Positions 11,700-24,282 of a stretch of DNA of 64,000 nt are shown here, piece after piece; position 1 is the first letter of the stretch, and the number at the start of each line of letters is the position of its first letter. Below the pieces are notes generated by a model. It saw only the letters and a list, made by a program, of their open reading frames with translations, was not told the DNA's origin and ran no database searches. Position numbers and translations under genes: made by a program. This stretch comes from Eutreptiella sp. 'Long Island Sound 2002' (Eukaryota > Euglenozoa > Euglenophyceae > Eutreptiales > Eutreptiaceae), in assembly GCA_964036045.1 (NCBI GenBank), contig OZ038388.1, positions 3,164,935-3,228,934 on the forward strand, read 5' to 3'.

Positions 11700-12225
11700 G
11701 AAGGTGGACAGACTGGACAGCAAGAACCACAGGCCGGGCAGAACGCACCGGGCCGCGGAGCCTGATCGTAAGAGTGCACCGAAGGTGCTGCAATGGGTTT
11801 ACATCAATGTCTAAAGTAACAAATGAAAACCGAAAAGCGCTACAATCTGGGCCTCTAGCGATCGGGTGATTCATGGCGTGCTTTTCAGCAAAATGTTACC
11901 TTCTGTTGACAGGGGCCCCTGTGTTACAGGAGGTCGCACGGTGAGTTTCAGTGCTGCCGAAGTCAAGGCAGGATGCTGCAACCCTTTGTGGACTTTCACG
12001 TACTTCCTGCCATCTCTGCCCCCGGCACATTCCAGGGGAGACAGTCTGATACGGTACGATACGATGACCACAACTACAATGTTACCCGTACAGCCACACG
12101 ATGCAACACAAAAATGATGATCGTGATAGAGACGAAGATTTGCTACCACCCTGGTGCACCACAATGGAGTTGTTTGTTTTCTGCCATTGATTTGGCTGTG
12201 GCAAGTCATGCAACGCTATGAGCAA
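11700..12225 (+). repeat. long direct repeat, copy 1 (partner 57880-58440)
   Basis: About 500 bp nearly identical to 57880-58440 in the same orientation (shared GCTACAATCTGGGCCTCTAG and GGTCGCACGGTGAGTTTCAG). Copy 1 lacks 35 bp present in copy 2 after GCCGAAGTCA; the ends of the missing piece share TCA, the mark of a small deletion. The repeat contains exon-like donor and acceptor strings but no identified protein. Confidence 0.9.
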
Positions 12226-13609
12226 CAAAAGACACCCAACAGGAGTAGACATAGGTCGTTACACAATCGACGTATTTCTTAAAAGGGAAGTAGGTACTAG
12301 TCCGCTTTGTTGTCAGATTGCCTGGTCTGGGGAGCGATAGGGGAAGGGGCAGCGTAGGGAAGGCAATGCCCCACACTCTTGGAGGCTCCGCCATCGAGCT
12401 GCAGACATATTCAACTGATGGGTCGATGGCAAGGAACAACCCCGCGACAAAGGCACAGGCGATCCCCCCCGCCCCCCCTTGCCGAGCGTCCTCTTCAGGG
12501 GACCGTCTGAACATGAATGACCTGGAAGTGTGCAGGCAGGCCCGGGCCGCCCAAGCGGCTTATTCTGAGGGCGATTTGCAAAGCCAGGTTGGTGATGTGT
12601 TAGCGGTGGGTGGTGAGTCAGTAGAGAGGCTGTTTCGGGTGCGGCATCGGACATGGAGGGATCGAGGCGGAAAGCCTCAAAGCAGCGCATGGAAATGCGC
12701 ATCCCATGTTTGCTGCCTTTCTCCACTACAGCTGAAAGCAGGGGGCTGGTGCACCGTGATCTGTTCGGAAACCAGCATGCTCCGTGTTCTTGAGTGCGAC
12801 CCGCCGATTTCTAGTGAGGACCGCACTGCATGGATTGACAGTTTGAGCATCGACCCTGCTTACGCCGAGATTTTGCGAACATGGCAGGTGTTGCTTTTGA
12901 ACGCACTATGCGCCTGTGTTGTCTGCGTGCCACACGCTCAGTTGTCATTCCTGTTGTCACAGGGCAAATGTTCAAGGATGCTGCAATTTTTTGTGAATGT
13001 TCACCTCCTTCCTCATCAGTGCCTTTGGCGTATCCTAGGATCACGAAGGTTGATCGAGGGACAGTACCGGGACCCACCACTAAAACGGACCACAATGGAG
13101 TGCTTCGTTTTCCGCTATTGATTTGGCTATGACAGTCATGTGATGCTTGATTAGCGACCAGTGTTCTGCCCAAGAGAAGGAGAAGGAGGAAGTTTTCAGG
13201 ATCGAGGTGTCGGATAGAAGCAAATTTCTCAGGAGGGAAGTGGCTGACAGGCGCTGGTCCAGTTTGTGCTCCGATTGCTTGGCCTGGTGAGGGGGAGGGG
13301 GAAGAAACAGCATGGGGGGAGGGCATCCCCGGGAGCCCATGCCAGGCCTGAACAAATTTTTCCATGACACACGGTGAACAGTCTGCCACCTGCAAATTAC
13401 TTGAGGGACGGAGGAGGGGAGGAAGGGGGTCCGTGGGGAGTACGGCGAAAGCGCCGTAAAATGCAGGAGCACGTGTGGGAGCAAGTGAAGCGAAGATGAT
13501 AAATAACAGTACAGAAAAGAAAGATCTGCACGAGTGAGTTGCTGGGTGGGCTTTCTTGAAATGTTGAAATGAGGTTTCCTGGAAAAGACAGGGGTTTGGG
13601 AATGACTGA
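12226..13609. other. unassigned region with a diverged third repeat copy
   Basis: From about 12945 to 13155 the sequence resembles the second half of the 11.7-kb and 57.9-kb repeats, including the piece deleted from copy 1, but is much more diverged. Upstream, 12493-12888 is open and fairly coding-like (ending IDPAYAEILRTWQ before CAG/GTGTTG, a possible donor). An overlapping 194-codon minus-strand ORF prevents a firm call. No domain was recognised. Confidence 0.35.
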
Positions 13610-14440
13610 TTTCACGGCGGAAGCGCCGTAAAAATTTGCAGACAAAGCGCCAGAAATTGGACTATGGTCACACACAGACTGTAAAATAGCACGTAAAATG
13701 TTGTTCAACATTTTGCCGCGCATACACCGTAAAACCACCAAGGACCTGGGCAGAGGAGCATGTATACCTGTCATGTATCATGTAAACATGCATCATGCTG
13801 ATATGGGGCCAGCATGTCCTGGGTGCACCCTGAGCCCATGTGCGCTGCAATCGTGTGTGTGTGTGTAGTCTAGCTGAACCTGGGGGGGCTGGCAACTCAG
13901 ATTTTTGATTGCACCCTTGTGCAATCACACATTTTGCTATAATTATTGCACGTTTTGCAACATTTTTATGGTTTTTGTGGATTTTCATGGTTGTACAAAG
14001 GCCGCTGCACAGCTCGGTCTAACCTATGAAATTGCAAACACAAGTGACACATGGTGATCACACACACACACACAGATGGTGATCACATTTTCTCATTGGT
14101 GCTGGTGACGGGAGTGCCACAAAAACCCCATTGTCATGATAATCGCCGGAAACAACTGGTTTATACAGCCGTTTCAAACCACTCCCAAGACAGTATAACA
14201 GCTGGATCCCGGGGGGCTTGTGTGGAAACCTTTTGAGGTCAACCCCAGACCTTACATGATGCATGTTTACATGATACATGACAGATATACACGCTCCTCA
14301 GCCCTTGTTCATTTTACGGCCTATGCACAGTAAAATGTTGAACAATATTGTATGTCCCATTTTTCGGCCTGTGTGTAACCATGGTCCAATTTCTGGCGCT
14401 TTGTCGGTGAATTTTTTTTTCGGCGTTCCGCCGCAAATTT
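13610..14440. repeat. fold-back element: long inverted repeat
   Basis: The left arm of about 185 bp (13610-13797) is repeated inverted at about 14256-14440, with roughly 460 bp between. Shared blocks include CATGATGCATGTTTACATGA at the inner ends and CCAATTTCTGGCGCTTTG towards the outer ends. Outer parts carry the motif GCGCCGTAAAA, which recurs at 13450 and at 14845, right against the Ty3 fragment. The spacer holds a GT run (13855) and a (CA)n run (14061-14075). Confidence 0.8.
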
Positions 14441-14861
14441 GACAGCACCTCTGCCGTAAAATGGCTGTGAAATATTTTTGCCAGCACGGGTGAAGCCCCA
14501 ATCTTGTGCTTGAAAGGAGTTTTCTCTTATTAGCCTTGTTTGCATTTCTGAGCTTGATTTTTGGACGAGAAAAGAGCATGACTGGGTTGCATAACCGTGC
14601 ACATCCATTTTCCCCTATGGCTTACAAATGTATAGAGCCTATTTTACCCCTAGCTCAACCTTCATTTTGTTGTGGTTGCAGCAACAGCGACAATAACAGT
14701 AAAGCATTCTTGAACTCGTAGTTTTGCCCTGCCTTGATATCAAAGTTGATGTTTTACCCCATTTTTTTTGGGAAACAGCCAATCGGAAAACAATATGTTT
14801 TGGCCCAAATTTCCGTTTTTATACATTTTTTTTCCGGCGCGAGCGCCGTAAAAATGCATCT
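14441..14861. other. non-coding flank of the Ty3 fragment
   Basis: AT-rich sequence without a supported ORF. It ends in GCGAGCGCCGTAAAAATGCA, a copy of the outer motif of the neighbouring fold-back repeat. Ty3 sequence begins immediately after, at 14862-14864. Confidence 0.6.
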
Positions 14862-16060
14862 ATTGTGCTAACTCTCTTCTCTACGTGGATTTCATCCACG
14901 GCCTACCACGCTTCGGCGGCTATGATAGTTGCCTAGTGGTCACCTGTGGCCTATCTCGCTTCACCCGTGTGTTCCCTTGCAATAAGAAAATCACAGGTGA
15001 GCAGACTGTGAAAATGTTGGTCGAACAATGGTTCGAACCCTATGGAGCACCTAAGCAGGTACACTCTGATGAGGATGTACGCATCCGCAGTGACACTGGG
15101 TGGTACAAACGAGTGCTAAATGCCCTCAACGTGGAGGTAACCACAGGCGTGCCCTATACCCACACGTCTAACCCTCTCTGTGAGAGACAGAACCGTGTGG
15201 TGGAGCAAAACTTAAGAATCCCGATGAAACAGGAGCGTACCAAGGACTGGGTACGCCTAGTGCCCTGGGCAGTGCTGACCATGAACTCACAGCGGAGCTC
15301 CTCTACGGGTTTCACCCCCCACGAACTGTTCCATGGAGGACGACCTGCTTGGTTCTTCAAAACCCCCTTTCCTGAGGACTTCAAGAGCCCTGTGGGAGAT
15401 TGGCTGGAACACAAGCAGTCACTGGCTAACCAGGCAGGGACTAACCTGAGACACATTCGTGACCGTGAACTGAGCCGACGGAACCGCCTACGGCGACCTG
15501 CCAGCTTCAAGGTTGGTGACCTTGTTTTGGTACACCATTCACGCCTACCCTCCTGGCCACGTAACTGCCTACAGGACCCTTATTTTGGACCCTATCGTAT
15601 CATCAGGATGGATGGATCCAGGATCCATGTCAGGTGCAGTCCACGTCTAGGTGGTGAACTGCTGTGTGCACCTAAACAGTTGAGGCACTATCACTCCCCT
15701 GACGATTTGTCTTGGGATGAGTGGCGCCTCAGCGACAATGAGGTCGAGCGTATAGACCTAGAGAACGCTGCCAGTCCAGAGGAGGCAGACGAACTCGAAG
15801 AGATGACTGCCGATGAGATGGCAGTCGATGGTTACTACGTGGTTGCAGGTATTGCTCGCCACGAGTATAAACAGGGCCGGAAATTCCTAACCGTGTGGGA
15901 TGGCTATGGGTTATCTGAGGCGACCTGGGAACCTATGTCAGCCTTCATACAACCAGACGGGAGTATCAACCCCATCTTCCGCACCTACCTCGTTGAGAAC
16001 AACGAGGGGCAGCTCCTAACCCGTGCTGAGACTATGTCCCAGCGTAAAAAGCGAAACTAA
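14862..16060 (+). pseudogene. Ty3 integrase core plus chromodomain (5'-truncated)
   Basis: About 398 codons open to a TAA. The DDE core is complete: Asp in VDFIHG (residue 2 counting from the ATG-free position 14885), Asp62 in VHSDEDV and Glu100 in LCERQNRVVEQ, with 37 residues between the last two. A GPY/F-type module follows (FGPYRII near 235), then a C-terminal chromodomain at about 318-365 (YYVVAGIARHEY, FLTVWDGYGLSEATWEP). Integrase inserts the cDNA; chromodomains of this class steer it to marked chromatin. The reading frame has no internal stop or frameshift, so the core is young, but the zinc-finger part is missing. The first codons (CANSLLY) continue the frame that ends at 44083 on the other strand. 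Confidence 0.9.
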
Positions 16061-16437
16061 TTTCCCTGTGTCAGTCTACTGACAGGTGCAGTGAGCACTC
16101 TTCTGCAGACGTGCCTGTGTATGGGTGTAAGAGTAGTTGTCACAGTTGCCCCGCATTGCATCGCAGGACAGGACCGTTAGCCCCCCGTGACAACCACTCC
16201 CTGGCCGAAGGCCATTGGTTTTTCACAGACTATTGCTTACTGAGCACTGCACTGACCCTGTCTGTGCCCTGCAGACCCATGCCTATGGTTTCCAGCGTGG
16301 GCCAGGTGGCCGCTTATCAGAAATGCAGCCACCCAGCGAGTGTATGCCTTGTTGACCATGTGTTGCATGGGGACTGCCCTGATGTAATGACCTTGGGGAG
16401 CCAACGAAGAACGGTGGCTTACTACACCAGGGGGGAA
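16061..16437 (+). other. Ty3 3' untranslated region and polypurine tract
   Basis: Non-coding sequence after the integrase stop. It ends in AGGGGGGAA (16429-16437), a plausible polypurine tract for plus-strand priming, directly before the TG of the candidate LTR. Confidence 0.5.
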
Positions 16438-16985
16438 TGACAAGCAAGGTGTTTTGAGGCAAGGTGTGTCTTCCCTCCTTGGGGACAAGCGAGCCCACAG
16501 TTAGGACCCCTGACTGGTCCAAACCCATGGGGTTCTACCCTTCCTTACAGGGTTTACCATACCCCTATGTGTGCTACGTATGTGTGTGTGTGTCTCACTT
16601 CTCTCCCCGGCGTGGCTCCCGGAGACCGGGCTTCGCTGACGTCGGACCGAAGGTCCTAATCAGGTACTATTACCACTCCTATGGCGCCCAATTTCTGTGC
16701 TGGCGCCTATCCTTGGGGGAAGACGGCAAAAGCCCTACCTACTAGAGGGGAGGGGTGGCCAAGTGTGCTAAGGGCATACAAAACGCCCATTTTTGCTAAG
16801 GGCTAAAAGCTAACGCACTCCCCTGCCAACGTGGAAAAGCACGCGGGACAGGAGACACCACTACACTACACTCACTAACGCCAGCACCGGCCTTCGAAGG
16901 CAGGGTGAGCACTCATCACCTGCACTCAACTCCTGCCAGGCCTGCTGACCCTAACCCCTACACACGCTACTTGGTGTTGCTGTCA
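16438..16985 (+). repeat. candidate 3' LTR of the Ty3 element
   Basis: A 548-bp segment that begins TGACAAGCAAGG right after the polypurine tract and ends GTTGCTGTCA. The ends are an imperfect inverted repeat (TGACA-GCAA), as LTR ends usually are. No second copy was found upstream of gag near 50 kb, so LTR identity rests on position, polypurine tract and end symmetry only. Confidence 0.5.
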
Positions 16986-17952
16986 ATGAAGTCTCGGGTC
17001 CTAATGACCCTCCTGTGAAGAAGACAAGAGAACACAGCGCTACTAAGCAACTGTGGCCTAACAGCGACGTCACAACACGTTTCCCTGCTAGGGCTTGGAG
17101 GGAAGGGGTGCTCTTGTTGCGTGCACAGCGCGGATGTCGATGGAGTCGAACTGCCCACGCCACTCCTGGCTGAGGCGCAGTCAATTGATTGGGTGATCAG
17201 CGCCCCTGTTTAGCTGGGGCAGAAAAATGGGATAGCCGCCGAAGGCAGCTGCTGCGTGCAACCCACATGTGCTTATATGCTTACTCGCATTTATGTGTTC
17301 GTTGCCCTTCCCCCCGCCTGTTACAGACGCTGTGCACGCAAAATCGCACGAGTTTTCACTGTTTACGGCGAACCCCCCCCCCCCTCTCTTTTTTTAGCCA
17401 ATTCCCGAGAAACGTGCGAACAGTCCATCCCAAGCCAGTGTTTGTCCCTCAATACCAATTTTATCTCTCTGCCAAAAGTGAGGTCTCTCGATTGGGCAGT
17501 CTGGCGCGCTCGAGTCATTGTCACCGAACCTGCTGCTAAGAGATCCATTGGGCCTGAAGTCATGCGTTTTGCTTACCCGCGTGGCGAAATGGAAATGAAG
17601 TACTGGTCATCGTGGACACACTGTTGGCTGTCTACACAGCACCCCATTTTGGCCCATGGCATTGCGACAGGGTCTGCTGTCACGGTGGCATGGATATGGT
17701 ACATTAGCACATCTGCATATCGTCATTTTGGACACCGAACACTTTTGTTCCAGGACAGGTCTTGCAACAGGGGCGATCGCGATTTGGCAAAGAGACACGC
17801 GTGCGGGCCACGCGGTGCGGCACTGGCGAGACCCGTCGTTGTAGCCCCCCACCCCACTCAAGCATCTGAGGAAGGGCACTGGCTCCTCCGCGAAACCCCC
17901 ATCTCCCCGAGCCCATGGAGCATGGCTGCACTTTTGTCCCGGTCTGCGGCAG
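16986..17952. other. unassigned, partly open sequence
   Basis: Overlapping ORFs on both strands (for example 17256-17990 plus, 17607-18086 minus), none with recognised domains. A C-rich/T-rich tract at 17370-17395 looks like an intron pyrimidine tract. It may be the intronic and upstream part of the gene whose exon starts at 17953. Confidence 0.35.
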
Positions 17953-18204
17953 GTGGACCGCGACACGTTCCTGAAGTTGACCGAGGTTGAGTTCCGACGG
18001 ATGAACCTGCCGCCGGGGCTGATGACACTGCAGCAGCTGCGGCTGCAAAGAGACGTCGACGGTGCGAAGCCGGAGGGGAGCGGCACGGCGCCACATTTCC
18101 AAGCGGCGGATCTGGAGTTCCTGCCGGAAGTGGAGCAGCCACAAGTGATGGCCCAGGAGGGCAGCCCCGTACAGCGGCCTGCGTCCGCAGCGAAAAGCTT
18201 TTGA
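17953..18204 (+). CDS. terminal exon with SAM-domain C-terminal half
   Basis: The exon begins after GTCTGCGGCAG (acceptor) and ends with a TGA. It encodes VDRDTFLKLTEVEFRRMNLP followed by GLMTLQQLR, matching the second half of a sterile-alpha-motif domain (the helix set usually reading LLxLTEEDLKxLGI...GxRLKIL). A polar tail of about 45 residues follows. SAM domains mediate protein-protein or RNA contacts. The first half of the domain should lie in an upstream exon, which I could not place. Composition is GC-rich compared with the flanks. Confidence 0.55.
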   Translation: MDRDTFLKLTEVEFRRMNLPPGLMTLQQLRLQRDVDGAKPEGSGTAPHFQAADLEFLPEVEQPQVMAQEGSPVQRPASAAKSF

Positions 18205-20465
18205 CGCCGGCCCTGAAGGTGGGCCGGACGGAAAAGCTTCGGAAGAAATTTCCCTACACATACCTCACAGTGATCAGTGCGTCGTAAAGATCAACATGTG
18301 TTGGACCCCCTCGCCCCGGCGAAAGGTCCGGTTTTGACCGCCTCCCGGCATCAATACAAGCCCGCCTGCGCAATAACGTTTGGGGATCGTCTCTCTCCCT
18401 GTGACTCGTTTGCCTTTTGGTCAGTCTCCCAGTGATTCCTCCGGATTCACTGGTCGTTGTTGCTGGGCAAGGGGGAAATTCTTCATTTCCGCGCACGGGA
18501 AGGGGGGGGGTCGTACTTGCCAGACCCCCCCCTCTTCAAAAAGGGCCCCCGTGACCGATTACCTGCCCGCTGCTGACAGGGCCCGTCAGGAGGCTCCGGG
18601 GTGGGGGGATTGCCATGAAGGCTGAGAGAGTATGCCGGTTGGTACTTCTGGGTGTACGGACTTCTTCACCTTTTGAGGAGGGAGCTTCCAAATGTCTGCA
18701 ATTTCAAAGGTCTGTTTTTTTTTTTCGATGCCCACCCCCTCCCCCCCGTTTGTCAGTGAAGACGCAACTTACCACGGGTATGTAGATGTCGTGTGCCTGA
18801 TCAATGCCCGGAGATCATCCCAGCAACGAATTCTCTGCGGACACGTGTTGTTTGATGCAACTTCTGGGCACGCGATGTGCATGGGATGGTTGGCATGAAG
18901 GCATCAGCGAGCCCAGCTATCCCCAAGTAGACATGCGTTGTTGCCGTTTCAGGGGGTGTCTGGCTCACATACTGACTCGCCATCTGCTGTACAAGTGTGT
19001 ACATCCGGAAGTACCACCCAGCACATGTACTCAGCGTTTATGGCACCCCCCAAACCAGTGTGTACACCCACTAGTACCAACCTGGCTGTGCTGTGCATCC
19101 AGCCATACAGAATTGCATATTCCCCTCATGAGTCTTGTAAGGGATTTTCCTGGTCGTATTGAAGCCAATTTGTGACATGTCTGACCCAACTAGGCAGATA
19201 TTTGAGGCAGCAGGGTTTCAATGGAACATGCAAAAGGGGATGTGGCAGAGGGGCGTTGGGGGAGGGGGGGGGGCTTTATATTCATTTGATCGGGGTTCGC
19301 AACACAGAAAGAATTGTGCGTTCAGAATTCGCAGGTTAGAGCCATGGGTTTCGAGGTGCAAATCAGACTTGTCTGTGCGTTACCCCGGTGAGTTCCCATC
19401 CACCCCAATCCCCTTCTTCCGGCGCGTGCCCTACATCTTCCCATTGGACAAATGAAGTAGGCCATTGCAGGCTTGACCACAGTGCCAGCAATTCAATAAA
19501 ACAAAACCCTTGAAACTGTGGGTATTTGTGGGGATTCTGCACAGAGGGTGGGTAGTGGGCGCTGCACTGTTTCACATGAAATATATCACATGACTGCTCT
19601 CGTGCGTAATCACCACGAGCCTGAGGATTTCGATAAATCCAGCAAAAAGTGCGTCAACCTGCAGGGCACCCGTTTCCAGCCGCCGTTGCTTTTTGTTAGG
19701 AGCAGTCTGGTGACGGAATGGTGGTTGCGGTGGTGTGCGTTTGGCATACACTGCCATTTATTCATCATTAACCCATTACTTCGTCAGCACTCTGCAGTCT
19801 CAGGTTAAGTAGCTAGCCAGCTAAGTTACTAAGAACGCTCTTCCTGCGGTGCCTGGGGCACGCCTGTAGGAGACGTCGCAACGAAGCAGCACATTGTGGT
19901 GTCTTAGTTGGATTCACCATTTTTGTGTCATTATCGCCAGTATTGTATCTTGTGCAAATATCTTGTTTCGGTGCGGACCCTGGACTCCAACGAACGCCCC
20001 TCCCCCCCCATCAGAACCCCCATCAGAACCCCCTGCGGCCCATGTGCATCACAACCTCGACACGTATTTCTGTGACCTTTCTTCTTCATAACGGAGCAGA
20101 GCGGCCCCAGATCCGGGGCAGACGTCATGCCTCGCGTGGATTTGTGTCCCCTCAAAGGAAAACGTTGTAACGGCAGCCCTGTTCATAGAGAAAAGCCACG
20201 TGCACACGGACCACTTGCATGAGCCACACCACGTTGCAGGTGCCACAGTTTCTGCCCGAGATATGCCAACCAATGGCTCTGTCTGAAGCACCGGGGAAGC
20301 ACTCCGGGGGAGCGCACTTCCGTCCAAAGGTTGTAGCAACGGCATGGTGGAGCCCCTTGGATATTGTGAAAGGACTGCCAATCTCGTTTGTTTTCTTTTT
20401 TTTTTTTTTTTAGGTTTGGAAACATTGTGGCAATTTGGGGGGGAACAGTGGAGCCAAATCCTGTG
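18205..20465. other. no recognisable gene
   Basis: Short ORFs only. Visible features are a T-run near 18716, a G-run at 19260 and a T-rich stretch near 20398-20412. No domain, repeat partner or RNA gene was recognised. Confidence 0.4.
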
Positions 20466-20469
20466 GCGT

Positions 20470-20505
20470 CCCTAACCTAACCTAATCTAACCGAACCCAA
20501 CCCAC
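20470..20505 (+). repeat. telomere-like CCTAA repeat (interstitial, degenerate)
   Basis: Five to six degenerate copies of a CCTAA pentamer (CCCTAACCTAACCTAATC at the start). It is short and internal, so not a chromosome end. Confidence 0.6.
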
Positions 20506-22946
20506 ACTGTTTGTCAGGGTCCGGCCTGGTCCTAGTTTCGGCAAACAAATCACCTCCGTTGTTTGACGCATGGGGCCCGAACCCCCCGTCACCGCTTTGC
20601 CTCAGCACGGGATCCCCGTCCGACCGTCGTTTGCCCTGACTTCGGCCGTGCTTGTGCAAGGAGATGGGGGGGGGGGGGGGGGGGCAGGGGCGGATGCGAC
20701 ATGCGACATGGCGGAATTCCCAAGAAGTCTCTGTTTCCAGCATTCTTCCTCTGAAAAGTGGGTCAGGGACACCGAATCGTTCCGCAATGCACAGTGGCTC
20801 TAAGGACGCTTGGACATGCATGGGCGCCTGCGCCTTTTGCCGTTGCCGAGCTGCTTGGCCTTTCATGGACAATTGAATGGAATGTGTGCAGCAATTGTGG
20901 TGAACGCTGCAGAATGCAGTCTGTCTGGGTGACGCCCATCGTCATTCTCACCGTCCAAGTCCCACTATCACCTCAGTCTTGGCAAACGGTGTTTGTTCTG
21001 GATTTTGAACAGTGCTGATCCCCCTGCCGCCACGCCAACTCTGGGACATGACGACCCCGGTAATGTTTTTTTCATAGGCTTTTCCTGGCCCAGGAAGAAG
21101 CGACGGCACAGGCTGCTGTATACCGTATACTGTTTGCCATCCCTCGCATCCACATTTGCATGTTCAACGTTCTGTGCGATCAGTTACATGTATTGCTCTG
21201 ATATCTCTGAATTCTTGCGTTTTCCGTGCTCATTGTCCAAAGCGAAAATTGTATTGTGGGCAGGGGTTCTGCTGCCGAATCACCCCATCCTCAATGCGCC
21301 TTGCTTTTCCTGACCTCTTTCTGGATTCCCCTCTGCGGAATTCCTGGTGGTGTTCTGCGTGCCCTTCTGCTGTGTCTTGCTTGTCCTCGGGCTCTGGGAT
21401 CGCAGCCCATTGTGTGTCTGCTCTTGAGCCGTGGTTACCTTCATACTTTCCCTCATCTCTTTCTTTACCATGAGCCTCCGCCTTTCGAAACGTATTACTG
21501 CCCCCCTCTCCGCGGAAATTCCCCCCCCCCCCCCAACTTCCTTGTCATCCTGAAATACCGATGTTGTCCCCTTGGAAGGGTGGAGGACCGTCACGTTGGT
21601 GGCTGCCACAAAAACACTCAGAGCAGGTTCAGTCCATTTCTGTGGTATCACTGCAGTTGCCTGCTTGCCATATCCACTTGGCACACGGCTTTGTTGATTT
21701 GTTTTCACTTGTGCCTGACAGGGGAGCGTACTTTCGTGAGGACAGTAGGACCCCTTGTGATCAGGGCTGACGTGGCGAGCGCGCCGTGGCAAGCCCCATC
21801 TCCCCTGTTGAGCATGTGCAACTGACAAACACCCCAATTTGGGCGGGCCGGCAGTCTCCACGGCCGAGTGGCATGTCCGGGCCTCCATATGCCCCCTGTG
21901 CCCGCGTGTGCCCTCCAAATGCCCCCCCTGTGCCCTGGATACGCCCCCTGTGTGCCCTCTATGTGGGAGGCGGTTGTGGCAAAGATTGAGGGTCCTTCAG
22001 AATGCGATGATGAGCCCCACTGTGCCACATTCTAGCGTTCACGTGAGACTGTGCATGGCCGTTGTGCGCCAGTCCAGAAGCTCGGATGGATCTCTGCGGG
22101 GGAGCTCCCCACCGCGTTCGCCGAGCGCTGAGGCCTTTTCGTCGAGCTGGGTACAGACGCAAGCGGAATTTCACCGCCTTCCACGGGCACACGCTCCAAA
22201 CAACCCTCACCTCTGTTCTGCAGCCCCGTGACCAGCCCCTCCTTCCCGGCGCAACAGGCCGAAAAGCAGAAATGCAGTACTTTCTTGCTTTGACTTGCTT
22301 TGGTCAAACTTTGGGACTCTGGTTGGTCACTAACCAACCAGAGAATGCACTGTGGAGCAAACTGCACTCATTCCTGGCTCAATCATCATAAAAGTAGGAA
22401 GCCACCACAGGCGTTATGTTCGGTTGTCGAATGCCAGTACACATGCATATACTCCCACACGTGCAAGGCAATATGCAAGCGCATGTGAACACAAGCCTTT
22501 GTACAAAGCAATGTTCACATTTGGGGGAGTGTTCGGCCTGGCGCCCAGCGCACCACTTTCGCACCAAGTACCCTAGATCTTAGCCCCATATTTACCCTCC
22601 CCTTGAGAAGCCCCCAAGCAGACCAGAATCAACCCCAAACCCATCCCTGCAGAGCACACAATATCAGACCAAATCTGTGAATTCCGATTGCACAACAAAT
22701 GTGTGGAGCGTACAAACCCCCCCCCCCCCCGCGATGTACCAAAAAAAAACCTTTTTTTTTCTAAAAAAAATCCCCCGTTTTGTGCCACACCCCCCCTTTT
22801 GAGCAAAAGCTACCAATTCGTACCAACCCCCCCCCCCTTTTTTACCCAAACCCCCCCCCGAGAGAAAACAAAATTTACCAAAACAACCCAATCTTACCAA
22901 AAAGCCCTTCACCCAAAACTCTTACCGAAGCATTTTCAGAAGATTG

Positions 22947-22977
<31 letters not shown>

Positions 22978-24282
22978 TGCAATTTATATTGTCCCTCCTT
23001 TCCACTCCTTCTTGAAATGTGCCTTTGAGTGGTTGCGTAGGTGTCTACCCAAGGTTCCGCCTGCACCTTCGCTTAGCTCGCCTCAATTTGGTTGTACCCA
23101 CCCCGGCACCCCACTGGAGGTTATGGCGATCCATTTGGCCTGGTCGTCCGGTGACAGTGCCATTGTTTGGGGGAGGAGGGAGCGATGCACGCAGAGTCGG
23201 GATGGCAAAGGGTGGGGGCGAGGCAAAGCAACAATTGCTACATCGTCAACGCTATCCTTCTAGGCCCTTCCAGCTCGTTCAATGCACACAACAAGTGGCT
23301 TACAGGGATGCTATCGGTTCCAATGCAGCGATGGAGTGGTCCTTTGACATGGTGTTGCTGCAGCAGAGATGCTCAGGTGCAGTCTCTGGGTTGTTCTGGC
23401 ACACCATGCTCCAGAGGACTGCTGGGGTTGCACTGTGTTGTGTTTGAGGTTCGGGTTTGGGCTGGTGCCTGCTGCTCCCAGCCCCCAATTCTTGTACAGT
23501 GCCCCCCTTTGAAATACCCCCCCCCCCCCCTTGCAATCCCCTCCCCCCCCCAGGGGGGGGGAGACCGTTACTTCACTGGTTTGCAATATGTATTGCAGTG
23601 GTTTGTGTTCCCCATGTGTCACACACAGGTTCTTGCATTGTTTTCCCATTACTTTTAATCAGGCAGGTTGGCAAAGATGACGAGGGGGATGATGCACTCC
23701 CTTTTGGTCGTGTTGTCCGCTTCTGGCCCACAATTATCTTTAAGGGGGAGTTTCAGGGCAGGGTGCACAAAGAATGTATCCGCATCAATAGGTGCATGCC
23801 TCGTGTGGTTTGCACCGTGTCAAAGTTTGCAAAGTCCACGGAGCAACAGTTCAAAGTGTGCCGTTCTGGTACCCAGAAATTGTTCACCATTCTTTTGGAC
23901 CCCCAATACCATCCGTGTTACATGAATCATGTTGGCAGAGCATCAATGCACAATTCGCTTCACTTTTGTTCTGTTTGCTTGCACCAGTGGAGGGTACCAC
24001 AGTTTGCTTTGAAATACCCTTGCATTCCCCCCCCCCCAAGGGGGGAGACGGTCACTTGACGACCCCCCCCCTCTTGGGAGGTCGCACGCTATGGGGGGAG
24101 ATTTCACGGGGGGGGGGGGGGGGGCAGGGTGCATCCCTTGGCGCTCTCTGTAAAGATATCTGCTGTACAGGGCTTTGCTTGACCCAGACACACAGCCAAA
24201 GGGAGCGTGCACGAACTGAGCAAGGGACGGGGACTGCCAAAGAGTTAGAACCTGTTACCAATTCAGTTTGGACTGGGTGCTT
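20506..24282. other. no recognisable gene; low-complexity DNA
   Basis: It contains G19 at 20666-20684, G17 at 24108-24124 and other C/G runs. Two weakly coding-like pieces: 20880-21015 (a CSNCGERC cysteine cluster followed by hydrophobic strands) and 23655-24059 (RFWPTIIFKGEFQGRVHKEC). Neither has a recognised family or clear splice partners. Confidence 0.35.
22688..22976. repeat. C-rich/A-rich low complexity and (AC)13 microsatellite
   Basis: Alternating C-runs and A/T-runs from 22718 to 22900, followed by an uninterrupted (AC)13 at 22951-22976. Confidence 0.9.

Larger units (their letters stand above)
14862..16985 (+). mobile_element. Ty3 chromovirus, 3' third (integrase core to LTR)
   Basis: Plus-strand fragment of a Ty3-type LTR retrotransposon. 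It starts abruptly upstream of the integrase catalytic core, runs through the chromodomain to a TAA at 16058, and ends in a candidate 3' LTR. Everything 5' of the integrase core is absent here but present in opposite orientation at 44083-49926. Confidence 0.85.
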
